Positions 1-8,360 of a stretch of DNA of 64,000 bases are shown here, piece after piece (the first letter of the stretch is position 1; each line of letters begins with the position of its first letter). Position numbers and translations under genes: made by a program. The stretch is taken from NCBI RefSeq assembly GCF_004118375.1, contig NZ_SDHX01000002.1, positions 1 to 64,000 of the forward strand. Direction: 5' to 3'. The notes under the pieces are model-generated. The model was not told where the DNA came from. It searched no databases and worked only from the letters and a program-made list of their open reading frames with translations. The DNA comes from Oleiharenicola lentus. GTDB taxonomy: Bacteria > Verrucomicrobiota > Verrucomicrobiia > Opitutales > Opitutaceae.

Positions 1-118
1 CTTCACCAACCAGGGTTCGCTGACCCACAGCGCCAACAACTCCCACGGCCAGATCTACGCCCCCACCTTCACCAACGAGGGCTCCATCACCGCCCTCAAC
101 ACCGCGGGTTACACGCTG
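1..118 (+). repeat. 118-base intragenic direct repeat, copy 1
   Basis: Bases 1-118 are identical to 664-781. The copies are 663 bases apart, which is 221 codons, so both are read in the same frame of the PEP-CTERM gene. Copy 1 touches the window edge, so the repeat may extend further left. After the block the copies differ by a 3-base insertion and then diverge. Confidence 0.93.
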
Positions 119-1456
119 ACCCTGGGCCAGAACACCCAGACCTTCACCAACGCGGTGGGCGGCACCATCACGGCCAACGGCACCAACACCTACGTCGACC
201 TCCAGGGCGTGGACAACAACGGCACCCTGGTCGCCACCAACAACGGCCACCTGCGTTTCGCCGGCACCTTCACCACCGCCGATCTCGGCACCGTCCAGCT
301 CTCCTCCGGCGGCCGCGCCCTGATCTACTCCGGCGGCACCCTCGACAACACCGCCGCCACCTTGAACGCCGTCACCGGCGGCACCTTCGAGCTCTACGGC
401 GGCACCATCACCGGCGGCACCATCAACGCCCTCGGTTTCACCTCCTCCGGCGGCACCGTCAACAACGCCACCTTCAACGGCTCCGTCTCCCTCGCCGCCA
501 GCGCCTCCGCCAATCTGGGTGGCACCATCCTCTTCGACACCACCACCGCCACCTTCGGACTCAACTCCGACCTCACCCTCAACGCCGGGGCCGCCGTCAC
601 CTTCAACGCCGCCTCCACCGGCTCGGGCGACCTTTCGCTCGTCTCCTCCGGCGCCGGCGCCTCCTTCACCAACCAGGGTTCGCTGACCCACAGCGCCAAC
701 AACTCCCACGGCCAGATCTACGCCCCCACCTTCACCAACGAGGGCTCCATCACCGCCCTCAACACCGCGGGTTACACGCTGCTGACCCTGGGCGCGGCCG
801 GGCAGACGTTTACCAACACCGCCTCGGGCTTGGTGCTCGTGAACAACGCCATCATCGCCCTGAACGCCGGCAGTTCCCTCAACTTCGGCACCATTCAGGT
901 TCAGTCCGGCACCCTTAACGCCGGGTCCGGCCTCTCCAACGAAGCCGGAGGCATATTTAAGGGCGCGGGCACAGTTAGTGGTGATCTCACTCTCGACGGT
1001 GGCACGCTGGCGCCCGGTAACTCGATCGGCACGCTCACCTTCACCAACAGCGATTTCAACGTGACCACCGCCTCGACGCTTGAAATAGAACTGAGCGGGG
1101 CTACGGCCGACGCCCTGGTGTTCCAAAATCCCACGAGTGCCGTCAACCTCGGCAGCGGCCTGCTGGCGCTGAGCCTTCAGCTGCTCTCCGCGCCCAGCAT
1201 CGGCAACACCTACGGCATCATCTCCATCGCCTCAGGCGGCAGCGGCATCACGGGCACCTTCGCCGGACTGCCTAGCTCGGGCAGCACCTTCATCAGCAAT
1301 TTCTCGGGCACGGACTACATCTTCTCGGTCACCTACCTGACCAATAACGTCAATCTGCTGGCCGTGGCCGCCGTGCCCGAGCCGAGCACCTACGCGCTGC
1401 TGACCGGTGGTCTCGGTCTCCTGGGCCTGCGCAGGCTGCGCCGCCGGCGCAGCTGA
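2..1456 (+). CDS. PEP-CTERM surface protein, beta-helix repeat type, 5' partial
   Basis: The reading frame is open from base 2 to the stop at 1456, so the window starts inside the gene and its real start lies to the left. About 484 residues are visible. They are rich in Gly, Thr, Asn, Ala and Ser with recurring 'GGT', 'NNAT' and 'FTNxGS' turns, as in right-handed beta-helix adhesins and autotransporter-like passengers. The C-terminus is a PEP-CTERM signal: VPEPSTYALL, a hydrophobic stretch, then an Arg-rich tail. Known PEP-CTERM proteins are exported and processed by an exosortase, so this one should end at the cell surface or in extracellular matrix. Two copies of a 118-base identical block lie in frame. 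Binding target unknown. Confidence 0.85.
   Translation, partial: FTNQGSLTHSANNSHGQIYAPTFTNEGSITALNTAGYTLTLGQNTQTFTNAVGGTITANGTNTYVDLQGVDNNGTLVATNNGHLRFAGTFTTADLGTVQLSSGGRALIYSGGTLDNTAATLNAVTGGTFELYGGTITGGTINALGFTSSGGTVNNATFNGSVSLAASASANLGGTILFDTTTATFGLNSDLTLNAGAAVTFNAASTGSGDLSLVSSGAGASFTNQGSLTHSANNSHGQIYAPTFTNEGSITALNTAGYTLLTLGAAGQTFTNTASGLVLVNNAIIALNAGSSLNFGTIQVQSGTLNAGSGLSNEAGGIFKGAGTVSGDLTLDGGTLAPGNSIGTLTFTNSDFNVTTASTLEIELSGATADALVFQNPTSAVNLGSGLLALSLQLLSAPSIGNTYGIISIASGGSGITGTFAGLPSSGSTFISNFSGTDYIFSVTYLTNNVNLLAVAAVPEPSTYALLTGGLGLLGLRRLRRRRS
664..781 (+). repeat. 118-base intragenic direct repeat, copy 2
   Basis: Second copy of the identical 118-base block at 1-118. Identity extends to synonymous positions, which suggests recent duplication or gene conversion rather than old divergence of beta-helix coils. 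Confidence 0.93.
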
Positions 1457-1539
1457 GCAGGCTGGGACCACCCGGCTCCGGTGCGGGCAAGAATCCGCTG
1501 GCGTCCCGGCCGCCTTCTCCTGCTCAGTGTAGCCGCCGC

Positions 1540-2703
1540 GTGAACGCCGACCTCTTCGATTACTCCCTGCCCGAACGCCTGATTGCCCAGCAACCGGCGC
1601 AGCGTCGCGACGAGTCGCGCCTGCTCGTGGTGGACCGGAAAAACCGCTCGCTGGCCCACCGCCAATTCCGCGACCTGCCGGAATACCTGCGCGCGGGCGA
1701 CACCCTCTTCCGCAACAACGCCGCCGTCATCCCCGCCCGCCTGCATGCCGTGCGCCCCACCGGCGGCGCCGTCGAGTGCCTGCTGTTACGTCCGGCGGTG
1801 GCCCCCGTTCAGGTTTCAGGTTTCTCTGCCTCGGTTTCGCAGAGCGAGAACCGCGGACAGACACCGGGCGGCCAGCAGTCCGCAACGGCGAAGTCTCAGG
1901 TCTCGCAAGAGTGGTGGTGCCTCATTCGCCCCGGCAAAAAACTGCCGGTCGGTGCGAGCTTCGGGCTGGAGCACCAATTCACCGGCACGGTGCTCGAAAA
2001 AACCGAGGACGGTCTCGCGCGCGTCTCCTTCACCACGACAGACGGAGACATTCTCGCCGTGGCCAACCGCATCGGCGAGATGCCCCTGCCGCCCTATATT
2101 ACCGGACACGAGAGCGCCGAGGCACATCGGCTCGACCGCGAGCGCTACCAGACGGTTTACGCCGATCGAGGCCACCAAGTCGCCGCGGCCGCACCGACGG
2201 CGGGTCTGCACTTTACGCCGGAGCTGCTCGCCAAAGTGTCCGCGCTGGGCGTGAGCTGCGCCGACCTCACGCTCCACGTCGGCCTCGGCACTTTTCGTCC
2301 GATCACGGCCGAACGCATTGAGGACCACGCCATCCACCGTGAGGTCTATGAGATGCCCGTCGTGACGCAGCGCGCGCTGTTCGAAACCAAAGGCCGGCGC
2401 ATCGCCGTCGGCACGACCTCGGTGCGCAGTATTGAGGACTACCTTTCGAGAACCAACGCACCCTCCACGGATGCCTGGATGGCGGAAGCTTCCATCTTTA
2501 TCTATCCGCCGCGCTCCTTCCGCGGCGTGGATGCGCTCATCACCAACTTCCATCAGCCGCGTTCCACGCTGCTTTGTCTCGTGTCGTCATTCCTCACCCC
2601 GGGCTCCATGGACGGTATAAATTGGCTCAAGGAAATCTACGCCGAGGCCATTGCCCGCGAGTATCGCTTCTTCAGCTACGGCGACGCGATGCTTATCCTT
2701 TAA
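1540..2703 (+). CDS. queA: S-adenosylmethionine:tRNA ribosyltransferase-isomerase (QueA)
   Basis: QueA transfers and isomerises the ribosyl moiety of SAM onto preQ1 in tRNA to give epoxyqueuosine. Family signatures are clear: IGEMPLPPYI, the AAPTAGLHFT block, LHVGLGTFRP, VGTTSVR, and TNFHQPRSTLLCLVSSF near the C-terminus. It starts at a GTG (1540), giving MNADLFDYSLPERLIAQ, the usual QueA beginning. At 387 residues it is longer than the common 340-360. The excess is a Ser/Gln/Gly-rich insert at about residues 86-123, between LLLRP and WWCLIRPGKKL. The insert's DNA has small inverted repeats and looks like captured repeat DNA. All conserved blocks flanking it are intact, so activity is plausible. 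Confidence 0.95.
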   Translation: MNADLFDYSLPERLIAQQPAQRRDESRLLVVDRKNRSLAHRQFRDLPEYLRAGDTLFRNNAAVIPARLHAVRPTGGAVECLLLRPAVAPVQVSGFSASVSQSENRGQTPGGQQSATAKSQVSQEWWCLIRPGKKLPVGASFGLEHQFTGTVLEKTEDGLARVSFTTTDGDILAVANRIGEMPLPPYITGHESAEAHRLDRERYQTVYADRGHQVAAAAPTAGLHFTPELLAKVSALGVSCADLTLHVGLGTFRPITAERIEDHAIHREVYEMPVVTQRALFETKGRRIAVGTTSVRSIEDYLSRTNAPSTDAWMAEASIFIYPPRSFRGVDALITNFHQPRSTLLCLVSSFLTPGSMDGINWLKEIYAEAIAREYRFFSYGDAMLIL

Positions 2704-2767
2704 TCTACTCATCAGCGTTTTATAAAACTGTTTGCACATTGAAGGATTGTGGCTTTGGTGACACGCC

Positions 2768-3070
2768 ATGAGCCATTCAACGAACGCTTCCAAGCCGGCA
2801 CCCATGCGTCTGGGCCTGCGGGTGGCCGCCACAGTCCTGCTGCTCGGGGTCGTCGGTTTCTGGGCCGCCAAAGGCGCCCATACTGGCTGGAGCATGAACC
2901 AGGTGCCCGTGAAGCAGACCGACGAGATCACCGGTATTGAGTTCGTGACCTACGAAAAACGCTTCGTGCCCGGCATCGAGTTTCTCGGCAGTGGGTCCGG
3001 CTTGGCCGCCGGGCTCTTCGTCGTATCGCTTTTGTTCAAACGCAAATCCACCCAAACCACATCCTCATGA
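2768..3070 (+). CDS. Small two-helix membrane protein of unknown function
   Basis: This 100-residue protein has two hydrophobic segments, about residues 15-33 and 74-91, joined by a polar loop of about 40 residues and ending in a basic, Ser/Thr-rich tail. I do not recognise the family. Its stop overlaps the start of the YceI gene by ATGA, so the two are probably co-translated. A later ATG at 2804 would keep both helices. The context suggests an envelope role with the YceI protein, but nothing in the sequence shows a reaction. Confidence 0.7.
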   Translation: MSHSTNASKPAPMRLGLRVAATVLLLGVVGFWAAKGAHTGWSMNQVPVKQTDEITGIEFVTYEKRFVPGIEFLGSGSGLAAGLFVVSLLFKRKSTQTTSS

Positions 3071-3684
3071 AAAAAACCATCATCGCCACCCTGCTCAGCA
3101 TCGCCGCCGCCGGAATCCTCGCCGCCGCGCCCCAGACCTTCGACTTCAAGGACCCGAAGGGCGTCAACGCGATCCAGTTCCATCTCGACTCCGTGCTCGA
3201 GCCCATCTCCGGCACCGCCAGCGGTGTGACCGGCACGGTGACCTTCGATCCGGCCAACCCGGCCGCCACCACCGGCAAGATCGTCGTAGCCACCAATTCG
3301 CTCACGGTCTCCAACGCCATGATGACCGATCACCTCCGCGGTGACCGTTGGCTGAATGCCGCGGTGAACCCCGAGATCTCCTTCGAGCTCGGCAAGCTGG
3401 AGAACGTGAAGACCACGGGCAACGACACGACCGCCACCGCTGTCGGCAAGCTCTCGATCAAGGGCGTGACCAAGGACATCTCCGTGCCCGTCAAGCTGAC
3501 CTACCTGGCCGACGCACTCGGTAAGCGCACCAAGCCCGAAAACAAGGGCGACCTGCTCGTCGTCCGCGGGGAATTCACCATCAACCGCAGCGACTACGGC
3601 ATCATGCCCGGCCAGATGGAGGACAAGGTGAACCCCGAGATCAAGCTGACCCTCGCCATCGTCGGCGGCGCCCCCAAGGCCTAA
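3067..3684 (+). CDS. YceI family periplasmic lipid-binding-like protein
   Basis: YceI proteins are secreted lipocalin-like beta barrels that bind isoprenoid or other amphipathic ligands. This 205-residue protein has a signal peptide (MKKTIIATLLSIAAAGILAAA). It then shows typical YceI order: FDFKDPKG, a GTASGVTGTVTFDP region, the MMTDHLRGDRWLNA motif, an LSIKGVTKDI strand, and a DYGI segment near the end. The length matches the family. Its start overlaps the upstream membrane-protein gene by 4 bases, and two hairpins with T tracts follow it. The physiological ligand cannot be read from sequence. Confidence 0.92.
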   Translation: MKKTIIATLLSIAAAGILAAAPQTFDFKDPKGVNAIQFHLDSVLEPISGTASGVTGTVTFDPANPAATTGKIVVATNSLTVSNAMMTDHLRGDRWLNAAVNPEISFELGKLENVKTTGNDTTATAVGKLSIKGVTKDISVPVKLTYLADALGKRTKPENKGDLLVVRGEFTINRSDYGIMPGQMEDKVNPEIKLTLAIVGGAPKA

Positions 3685-3690
3685 CGGTAG

Positions 3691-3716
3691 GGGCGGTTGC
3701 CCCCAACCGCCCTTTC
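3691..3716 (+). terminator. Hairpin terminator after the YceI gene
   Basis: A perfect 9-bp stem (3691-3699 with 3704-3712) and a CCCC loop are followed by TTTCT, seven bases past the YceI stop. Confidence 0.7.
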
Positions 3717-3730
3717 TCCTCAATCCCCCC

Positions 3731-3760
3731 AGGACGGTCGCAAGGCCGTCCTTTCTTTTT
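3731..3760 (+). terminator. Second rho-independent-like terminator
   Basis: A 7-bp stem (3731-3737 with 3746-3752) is followed by TTCTTTTT. Together with the hairpin at 3691 it forms a tandem terminator before the TPR gene. Confidence 0.75.
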
Positions 3761-3789
3761 GCCCGCCGCCTGTGCTACGTTGCTGTCCT

Positions 3790-4149
3790 GTGACCGAAGA
3801 CGAAATCCAACACCTGATCGAAGACGCCACCTTCGACTACACGATGGGCGACAACGACGCCGCGCTCGCCAAACTCGCCCGCGCGACCACGGCCGCGCCC
3901 GGTTCCTTTCCCGCGTGGCACGCCCTGGCCGAGGTGAATTTCAACCTGCGCCGCTTTGACGAAGCGCTCGTCGCGGCCGAAGCCGCACACAAGCTCCAGC
4001 CCGGCGACCTCTTCATCAACACCACCCTCTCCCGCATCTGGATGGAGAAGGGCGACAAGCCCAAGGCCGAGCACTTCGGCGCGCAGGCCAAGATTCAGAG
4101 CTGGAAGGACCAGATCAAGAATCCCGACGCGATGAAGGGTGGACTGTAA
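3790..4149 (+). CDS. Small tetratricopeptide-repeat protein
   Basis: About 119 residues from a GTG at 3790 (VTEDEIQHLIEDA). The frame is open further upstream, but that part reads through the terminator at 3731-3760 and looks non-coding. The body is helical with TPR-like pairs: MGDNDAALAKLARATTAAPG, a PAWHALAEVNFNLRRFDEAL repeat, and an LFINTTLSRIWMEKGD repeat. TPR proteins act as protein-binding scaffolds. No catalytic motif, signal peptide or membrane segment is seen. Its partner is unknown. Confidence 0.8.
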   Translation: MTEDEIQHLIEDATFDYTMGDNDAALAKLARATTAAPGSFPAWHALAEVNFNLRRFDEALVAAEAAHKLQPGDLFINTTLSRIWMEKGDKPKAEHFGAQAKIQSWKDQIKNPDAMKGGL

Positions 4150-4277
4150 GCAAAGTCTCAACCTATCTTTCTCCTTTTGTGCTTCTTGTGATTTTTGCGG
4201 CCCATGGATTTGAGCGATTTGCCTGACCTACCCACCCGTTGACAGCCTCCGACCCCGCCCCCTACCCTCGCCGTCCC

Positions 4278-5255
4278 ATGGAAAGACCCGCCTACTTGCT
4301 CGAGTTTGAGAAGCCTCTCCGCGAACTCGAAAAGCAGCTCGAAACCCTCCACCAGCAGTCGCTGGAGAACAACATCGACATGTCCGCCGAGCTCGGCGCG
4401 ATCGAGGACAAGATCGATAAGACCCGGAAGGAGATCTACACCAACCTGACTCCGTGGCAGCGCGTGCAGGTCGCGCGTCACCCCAAGCGCCCCTACGCCC
4501 TCGACTACGTCTCGGCCCTTTGCACCGACTTCCAGGAACTTCATGGCGACCGCCAGTTCAACGACGACCGCGCCCTGATCGGCGGCACCGCCTTCTTCGA
4601 GGGCCGCGCCGTGATGATCGTCGCCCAGCAAAAGGGCCGCGACACCAAGGAGAACATCGTCCGCAACTTCGGCATGCCCCAGCCCGAGGGCTACCGCAAG
4701 GCCCTCCGCCTGATGAAGCTCGCCGAGAAGTTCAACCTGCCCGTCCTCACCTTCATTGACACCCCCGGCGCCTACCCCGGCGTCGAATCCGAGGCCCGCC
4801 ACGTTTCCGAGGCCATCGCTGTCAACCTGCGCGAGATGGCCATGCTCAAGGTGCCGTCCGTCGCCGTCATCGTCGGCGAAGGCGGCTCCGGCGGTGCGCT
4901 CGGCATCGGCGTGACCGACCGCGTGCTCATCTTCGAGAACGCCTACTACTCCGTGATCTCGCCCGAAGGCTGCGCCGCCATCCTTTGGAAGGACCGCGCC
5001 AACGCCCCCAAGGCCGCCGAAGCCCTCAAGCTGAATGCCGGCTCGCTCAAGGAACTCGGCGTGGTGGACGACGTCATCCCCGAGCCGCTCGGCGGCGCCC
5101 ACTACGACCCCGCCCAGGCCGCGGCGGCCTTGAAGACGCTGCTGCAAAAGCACCTCAAGGAACTCGTGGACCTCGACACCGACAAGCTCCTCGACCAGCG
5201 CTACGATCGCTACCGCGCCCTCGGCGAATACCGCGAAGCCGCGGCCGCCAAGTAA
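4278..5255 (+). CDS. accA: Acetyl-CoA carboxylase carboxyltransferase subunit alpha
   Basis: AccA, with AccD, moves the carboxyl group from biotin to acetyl-CoA to make malonyl-CoA for fatty-acid synthesis. From the ATG at 4278 (MERPAYLLEFEKPLREL) the product is 325 residues, the normal AccA length. A TTG 39 bases upstream would add a Pro-rich leader unlike the family. Diagnostic blocks are present: the N-terminal coiled helix, ARHPKRPYALDY, FIDTPGAYPGVESEARH, GEGGSGGALGIGV and YSVISPEGCAAILWKD. accD is not in the window, so the subunits are encoded apart here. The 128 bases upstream hold a degenerate 'cttttgtgcttcttgtg' stretch and no clear promoter. Confidence 0.97.
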   Translation: MERPAYLLEFEKPLRELEKQLETLHQQSLENNIDMSAELGAIEDKIDKTRKEIYTNLTPWQRVQVARHPKRPYALDYVSALCTDFQELHGDRQFNDDRALIGGTAFFEGRAVMIVAQQKGRDTKENIVRNFGMPQPEGYRKALRLMKLAEKFNLPVLTFIDTPGAYPGVESEARHVSEAIAVNLREMAMLKVPSVAVIVGEGGSGGALGIGVTDRVLIFENAYYSVISPEGCAAILWKDRANAPKAAEALKLNAGSLKELGVVDDVIPEPLGGAHYDPAQAAAALKTLLQKHLKELVDLDTDKLLDQRYDRYRALGEYREAAAAK

Positions 5256-5306
5256 GCGTCGGCATCAGGTCCACCGACGTGTTGATCCGCGACGGTTGCG
5301 TCCAAC

Positions 5307-6275
5307 TCAGGCCGTGGCCTCGATCGCCGCGCGCAATTCGGCCAGCATCCGCGGTATCTCCTTGAACGAATCATAGTCCATCCGGCCCATGCGCAGGGTC
5401 TCGATCGGCAGGTATCCGCGGTAGCCCGACTGGCGGATGACATTCAGCAGCCTCGGCAGATCGATCCGGGGCGAGGTCATCGTGCTCTGCAGCGTCTCCT
5501 TAACCTGCCAGTTCACCGCGAGCGGGGCCACCAGGGCAATGTCGGCATAAGGATCAGCCGTCAGGTACTTGCCAGTGTCAACCAGCGGGGCGCACCACGC
5601 GTGGTTGACCCGCCGATGCAGGCTGAGGTGCTCCGGCCCGGTGCTGATGAAGTCGCCATGGTTCTGCACGGCGACAATCACCCCGAACTTCTCGCCGTGC
5701 TCGGCGCATTCCTGCAAAGCCTCCGCCACCCAGCCTTCCACGGTCTCGCGCGTCGCGTTGCCGGAGGCCTGCTGCCAGTTTCGGAAAGGCGGCTGCGAAT
5801 CGGCAAAGGCGCGCACGCAGGGGGCGCCGAGCTTGGCCGCAACCTCGATCCAATTTTTGACCCGCTGCACGCCCGCGGCGCGCACCGCCGCATCCGCGGT
5901 CGTGAAATCGTTGCGCACGCCCGTGCCGCTGAGGCCGAGACCCAGATTGAAGGCATGGCGCTTCAGCCGGTAGATGTAGTCGTCGGTCGGCACGCCGGGA
6001 TAACCGGGGAAGAAGTAACCGGTGACGTCCACACCGTCGAAGCCGTGCTCCGCGCAGAAATCACAGACCTTGAACAGATCGACGCCCTGGCTGGCGTCCT
6101 TGGCGTTGGCATTCAGCAGCTCGAGAAACGAAAAGGCGTTGAGGCTGAGCTTCAGGCGAGGCCCACCCGTGCGGATCGTGGGCGCGGCGGCCCCGAGGCT
6201 GAGGGCCCCAGCCAGCCCCACGGGCAAGGCGACGGAAGTGGCGAGAAAATGACGTCGGGTAAGAGGAGTGCTCAT
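5307..6275 (-). CDS. Tat-exported sugar phosphate isomerase/epimerase-like TIM barrel
   Basis: 322 residues starting MSTPLTRRHFLATSVAL, a twin-arginine signal (TRRHFL) with an Ala/Leu-rich h-region, so export of a folded protein is expected. The rest matches the xylose-isomerase-like TIM barrel family: KLSLNAFSFLELL, HGFDGVDVTGYFFPGYP, the VQNHGDF and LVDTGKYL metal-site regions, and a late PIETLRMG strand. Family members isomerise or epimerise sugars, and secreted relatives are common in Verrucomicrobia and Planctomycetes. It is the last gene of the minus-strand carbohydrate cluster, 114 bases after the glycoside hydrolase gene. The substrate is unknown. Confidence 0.82.
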   Translation of the reverse strand: MSTPLTRRHFLATSVALPVGLAGALSLGAAAPTIRTGGPRLKLSLNAFSFLELLNANAKDASQGVDLFKVCDFCAEHGFDGVDVTGYFFPGYPGVPTDDYIYRLKRHAFNLGLGLSGTGVRNDFTTADAAVRAAGVQRVKNWIEVAAKLGAPCVRAFADSQPPFRNWQQASGNATRETVEGWVAEALQECAEHGEKFGVIVAVQNHGDFISTGPEHLSLHRRVNHAWCAPLVDTGKYLTADPYADIALVAPLAVNWQVKETLQSTMTSPRIDLPRLLNVIRQSGYRGYLPIETLRMGRMDYDSFKEIPRMLAELRAAIEATA

Positions 6276-6389
6276 GGTCGGGGTGGGACAAAGGGCGGTG
6301 CAGGTTGATTGCTCCTGGGAAGAACCGATGACGCGAGTGAAGGCGTTACAGATTGTTCAGTTCAACCGGACAGGCGTCGTGGTGCGGTT

Positions 6390-7700
6390 TCACGGGAACA
6401 GCTCTTCTTGCGGAGGCAAGTTGCGCAGGTTCTGGGCGAGCCCGTAGGTGATGGTCCGGAGCACTCGACCCGAGCCATCGAGCAAGTAGAGCCTTGTGCA
6501 CTGGGCGGGAATTTTCACGGTCACCGCCGCGGGCAAATTCGCATCGGCCTGCCACGGGCCTTCGCCGAGCCGCAGGTTTAGCGTGAGCGTGCGGTCTGCG
6601 GCCTGATCTTGGTTCATGACCAGAACGGCGATCCGGTCATCCGTCCGCGCACCGATGAGCTTCACCATTGCATCGGGCGATACCGTTTTCATGAACCGCC
6701 CCTTCAGGTAGCGGGACATCATCTGGGTGTGGTAGTAGCTCGAACGCGGGGGAAAATCCGGCGGAAGGCCGAGGAAACCGAAATCCGTTTTCACGGCGTC
6801 CGTTTCGTTGAGGCACCACGGCGCCACGGTCAGAGCACCGTATTCCAGACCGATGCCGAACACCTCGGCCAGAAACTGACCGCCGAGAAAAGACGGGTTG
6901 CCGAAGCCTTCCACGTCACGGTCGGGATTGGCGTAGGTGACGTTGACCTCGGTCAGGGCCCAGCTCAACCGGGCCTCGCCGGTTCGACCGTGCTTAAGAT
7001 TCGCCTGCTCTATCAGGGCGACGAGTTGCTTGGCGTCATGGCGGATCTTCTGGCCGCCGGTCACGACCACATCGTGGCGGCTGAATTTCTCCCCGTTGGG
7101 ATAGCTGTGAAAGCTGAAACCGTCGATCAGCCAGCGGCCCGCGGCATCCTTCCCGGTCAGGTCCAGGCTGCCGCCGCAAAGCGCCTCGTAGGCCGGCAGG
7201 CGCAACCAGGCCTCGTCCGAAATCAGGATCTTGATGGAGGGATCCGCGACGCGCAGCGCGGTCGCGATGCGCAACAGGTAGGCCTGCACTTCCGCCAGCG
7301 GGGTCGCGTCGTGCAGCATCGGTTCGTTGCCGATGGACCAGTAGCGGATGGGTCGGCGACCCGGGCCGTTGAAATGGGCCACCAAGTCCGCCGCCTGGGC
7401 CGCCGTGAAGCTGGCGGGAACCTGTAGCAACGGCTCGGCCCCGATGGCCTGGACCGAATCGACCATGGCCGTCCAACGGACGCGCGAAGGTGGATGGACG
7501 TTGTAGGCGTTGCCCCCGATGCGGATCAACTGCACCCCGCTCTCCTTCACCTTAGGCCAGAGAAGGTGCAGGTAACCGGTGCGGTTTTCGTCCCCATCGG
7601 CCAGCCAATGGTTCTGGCCGTAGAAGACCGGGCTGATTTCCTGGGCGCCAATCAGGCCCGCGGTGAATAAGCCGAGAAGAAGGAGGCGGGTTGATTTCAT
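6390..7700 (-). CDS. Secreted clan-A type glycoside hydrolase
   Basis: 436 residues with a signal peptide (MKSTRLLLLGLFTAGLIGAQ). The fold reads as a (beta/alpha)8 hydrolase of clan GH-A with a C-terminal beta domain. The acid/base motif is SIGNEPM (Glu126) and the nucleophile motif ALTEVNVTY (Glu251). The layout resembles GH39/GH51/GH79-type enzymes, whose substrates include arabinofuranosides, xylosides and glucuronides. Family assignment is uncertain by eye. The start ATG overlaps the stop of the DUF1349 gene by ATGA. Its neighbours (GH2, TonB receptor) point to periplasmic breakdown of an imported oligosaccharide. Confidence 0.8.
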   Translation of the reverse strand: MKSTRLLLLGLFTAGLIGAQEISPVFYGQNHWLADGDENRTGYLHLLWPKVKESGVQLIRIGGNAYNVHPPSRVRWTAMVDSVQAIGAEPLLQVPASFTAAQAADLVAHFNGPGRRPIRYWSIGNEPMLHDATPLAEVQAYLLRIATALRVADPSIKILISDEAWLRLPAYEALCGGSLDLTGKDAAGRWLIDGFSFHSYPNGEKFSRHDVVVTGGQKIRHDAKQLVALIEQANLKHGRTGEARLSWALTEVNVTYANPDRDVEGFGNPSFLGGQFLAEVFGIGLEYGALTVAPWCLNETDAVKTDFGFLGLPPDFPPRSSYYHTQMMSRYLKGRFMKTVSPDAMVKLIGARTDDRIAVLVMNQDQAADRTLTLNLRLGEGPWQADANLPAAVTVKIPAQCTRLYLLDGSGRVLRTITYGLAQNLRNLPPQEELFP

Positions 7701-8347
7701 AGAGGGTGGTCTGCTCCCGTAGCGATGAGGTTGGCCCGAAGCTGGACTTGGCTGAATACCGCGCGCACCGCTTGGTCGGCATGATGCGCCGTGACGGCCA
7801 AGCCTAGGTAAACGTCATGGGGAAACTGTTGGATGTGCCAGCTGAACAGCTTCTCTCCGGCCCGGGTATTGCGGTAAAATCCGCTGATCGTGTCGGCTTC
7901 GCGGACCAGCTTGAGCCAGAGATCGGGATACGTGGCAGCAAACTCCGGCTCCAGAGGCAGAGGCTGCGGCGGATAAATTCCGTGACAGGGACTGTCCGCT
8001 TTGAGTCGATACTGGAACTCGATCCCGCCGTTGTTGTTGTTCCGCGGCTGATTGTCCCCAAAGGCGAGCAGGAACGCGTGCTCGGCCCCGGGAGCCAGGG
8101 AAGTGCGCATCATCAGGCCCGCCTTGGTATAAAGGTCGGCCATGCCGAGGGAAACCAGCCGGGCGCTCAGCTCGAAGTCGCCAGCGACCCGGAGACAGGC
8201 GAAATGAAACTCACCCCGGGTGCCCCAGATGTCTACCCCGCCGGCCACGATCTCCACGTCGGCCGGCGTGCGACGGGTTTCGCCCGCCCGCCAGGGACCG
8301 CCAATGTCAACCCCGGCAAAGGGTGGATGGTGCATCAGATTAGGCAT
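7697..8347 (-). CDS. DUF1349-type concanavalin-like beta-sandwich protein
   Basis: 216 residues, beta-rich, without a signal peptide. It carries the DUF1349/laminin-G-like pattern: GEFHFACLRVAGDFELSARL, LYTKAGLMMRTSL, WLKLVREADTISGFYRN, and VYLGLAVTAHHADQAVRAVF near the end. Such domains often occur as the C-terminal part of beta-xylosidases or as separate sugar-binding proteins. Here it is a stand-alone gene between GH2 and the clan-A hydrolase, 13 bases after the former and overlapping the latter by 4 bases. A role as a cytoplasmic accessory or carbohydrate-binding protein is an inference. Confidence 0.82.
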   Translation of the reverse strand: MPNLMHHPPFAGVDIGGPWRAGETRRTPADVEIVAGGVDIWGTRGEFHFACLRVAGDFELSARLVSLGMADLYTKAGLMMRTSLAPGAEHAFLLAFGDNQPRNNNNGGIEFQYRLKADSPCHGIYPPQPLPLEPEFAATYPDLWLKLVREADTISGFYRNTRAGEKLFSWHIQQFPHDVYLGLAVTAHHADQAVRAVFSQVQLRANLIATGADHPL

Positions 8348-8360
8348 ACGCCGTTTTCAC

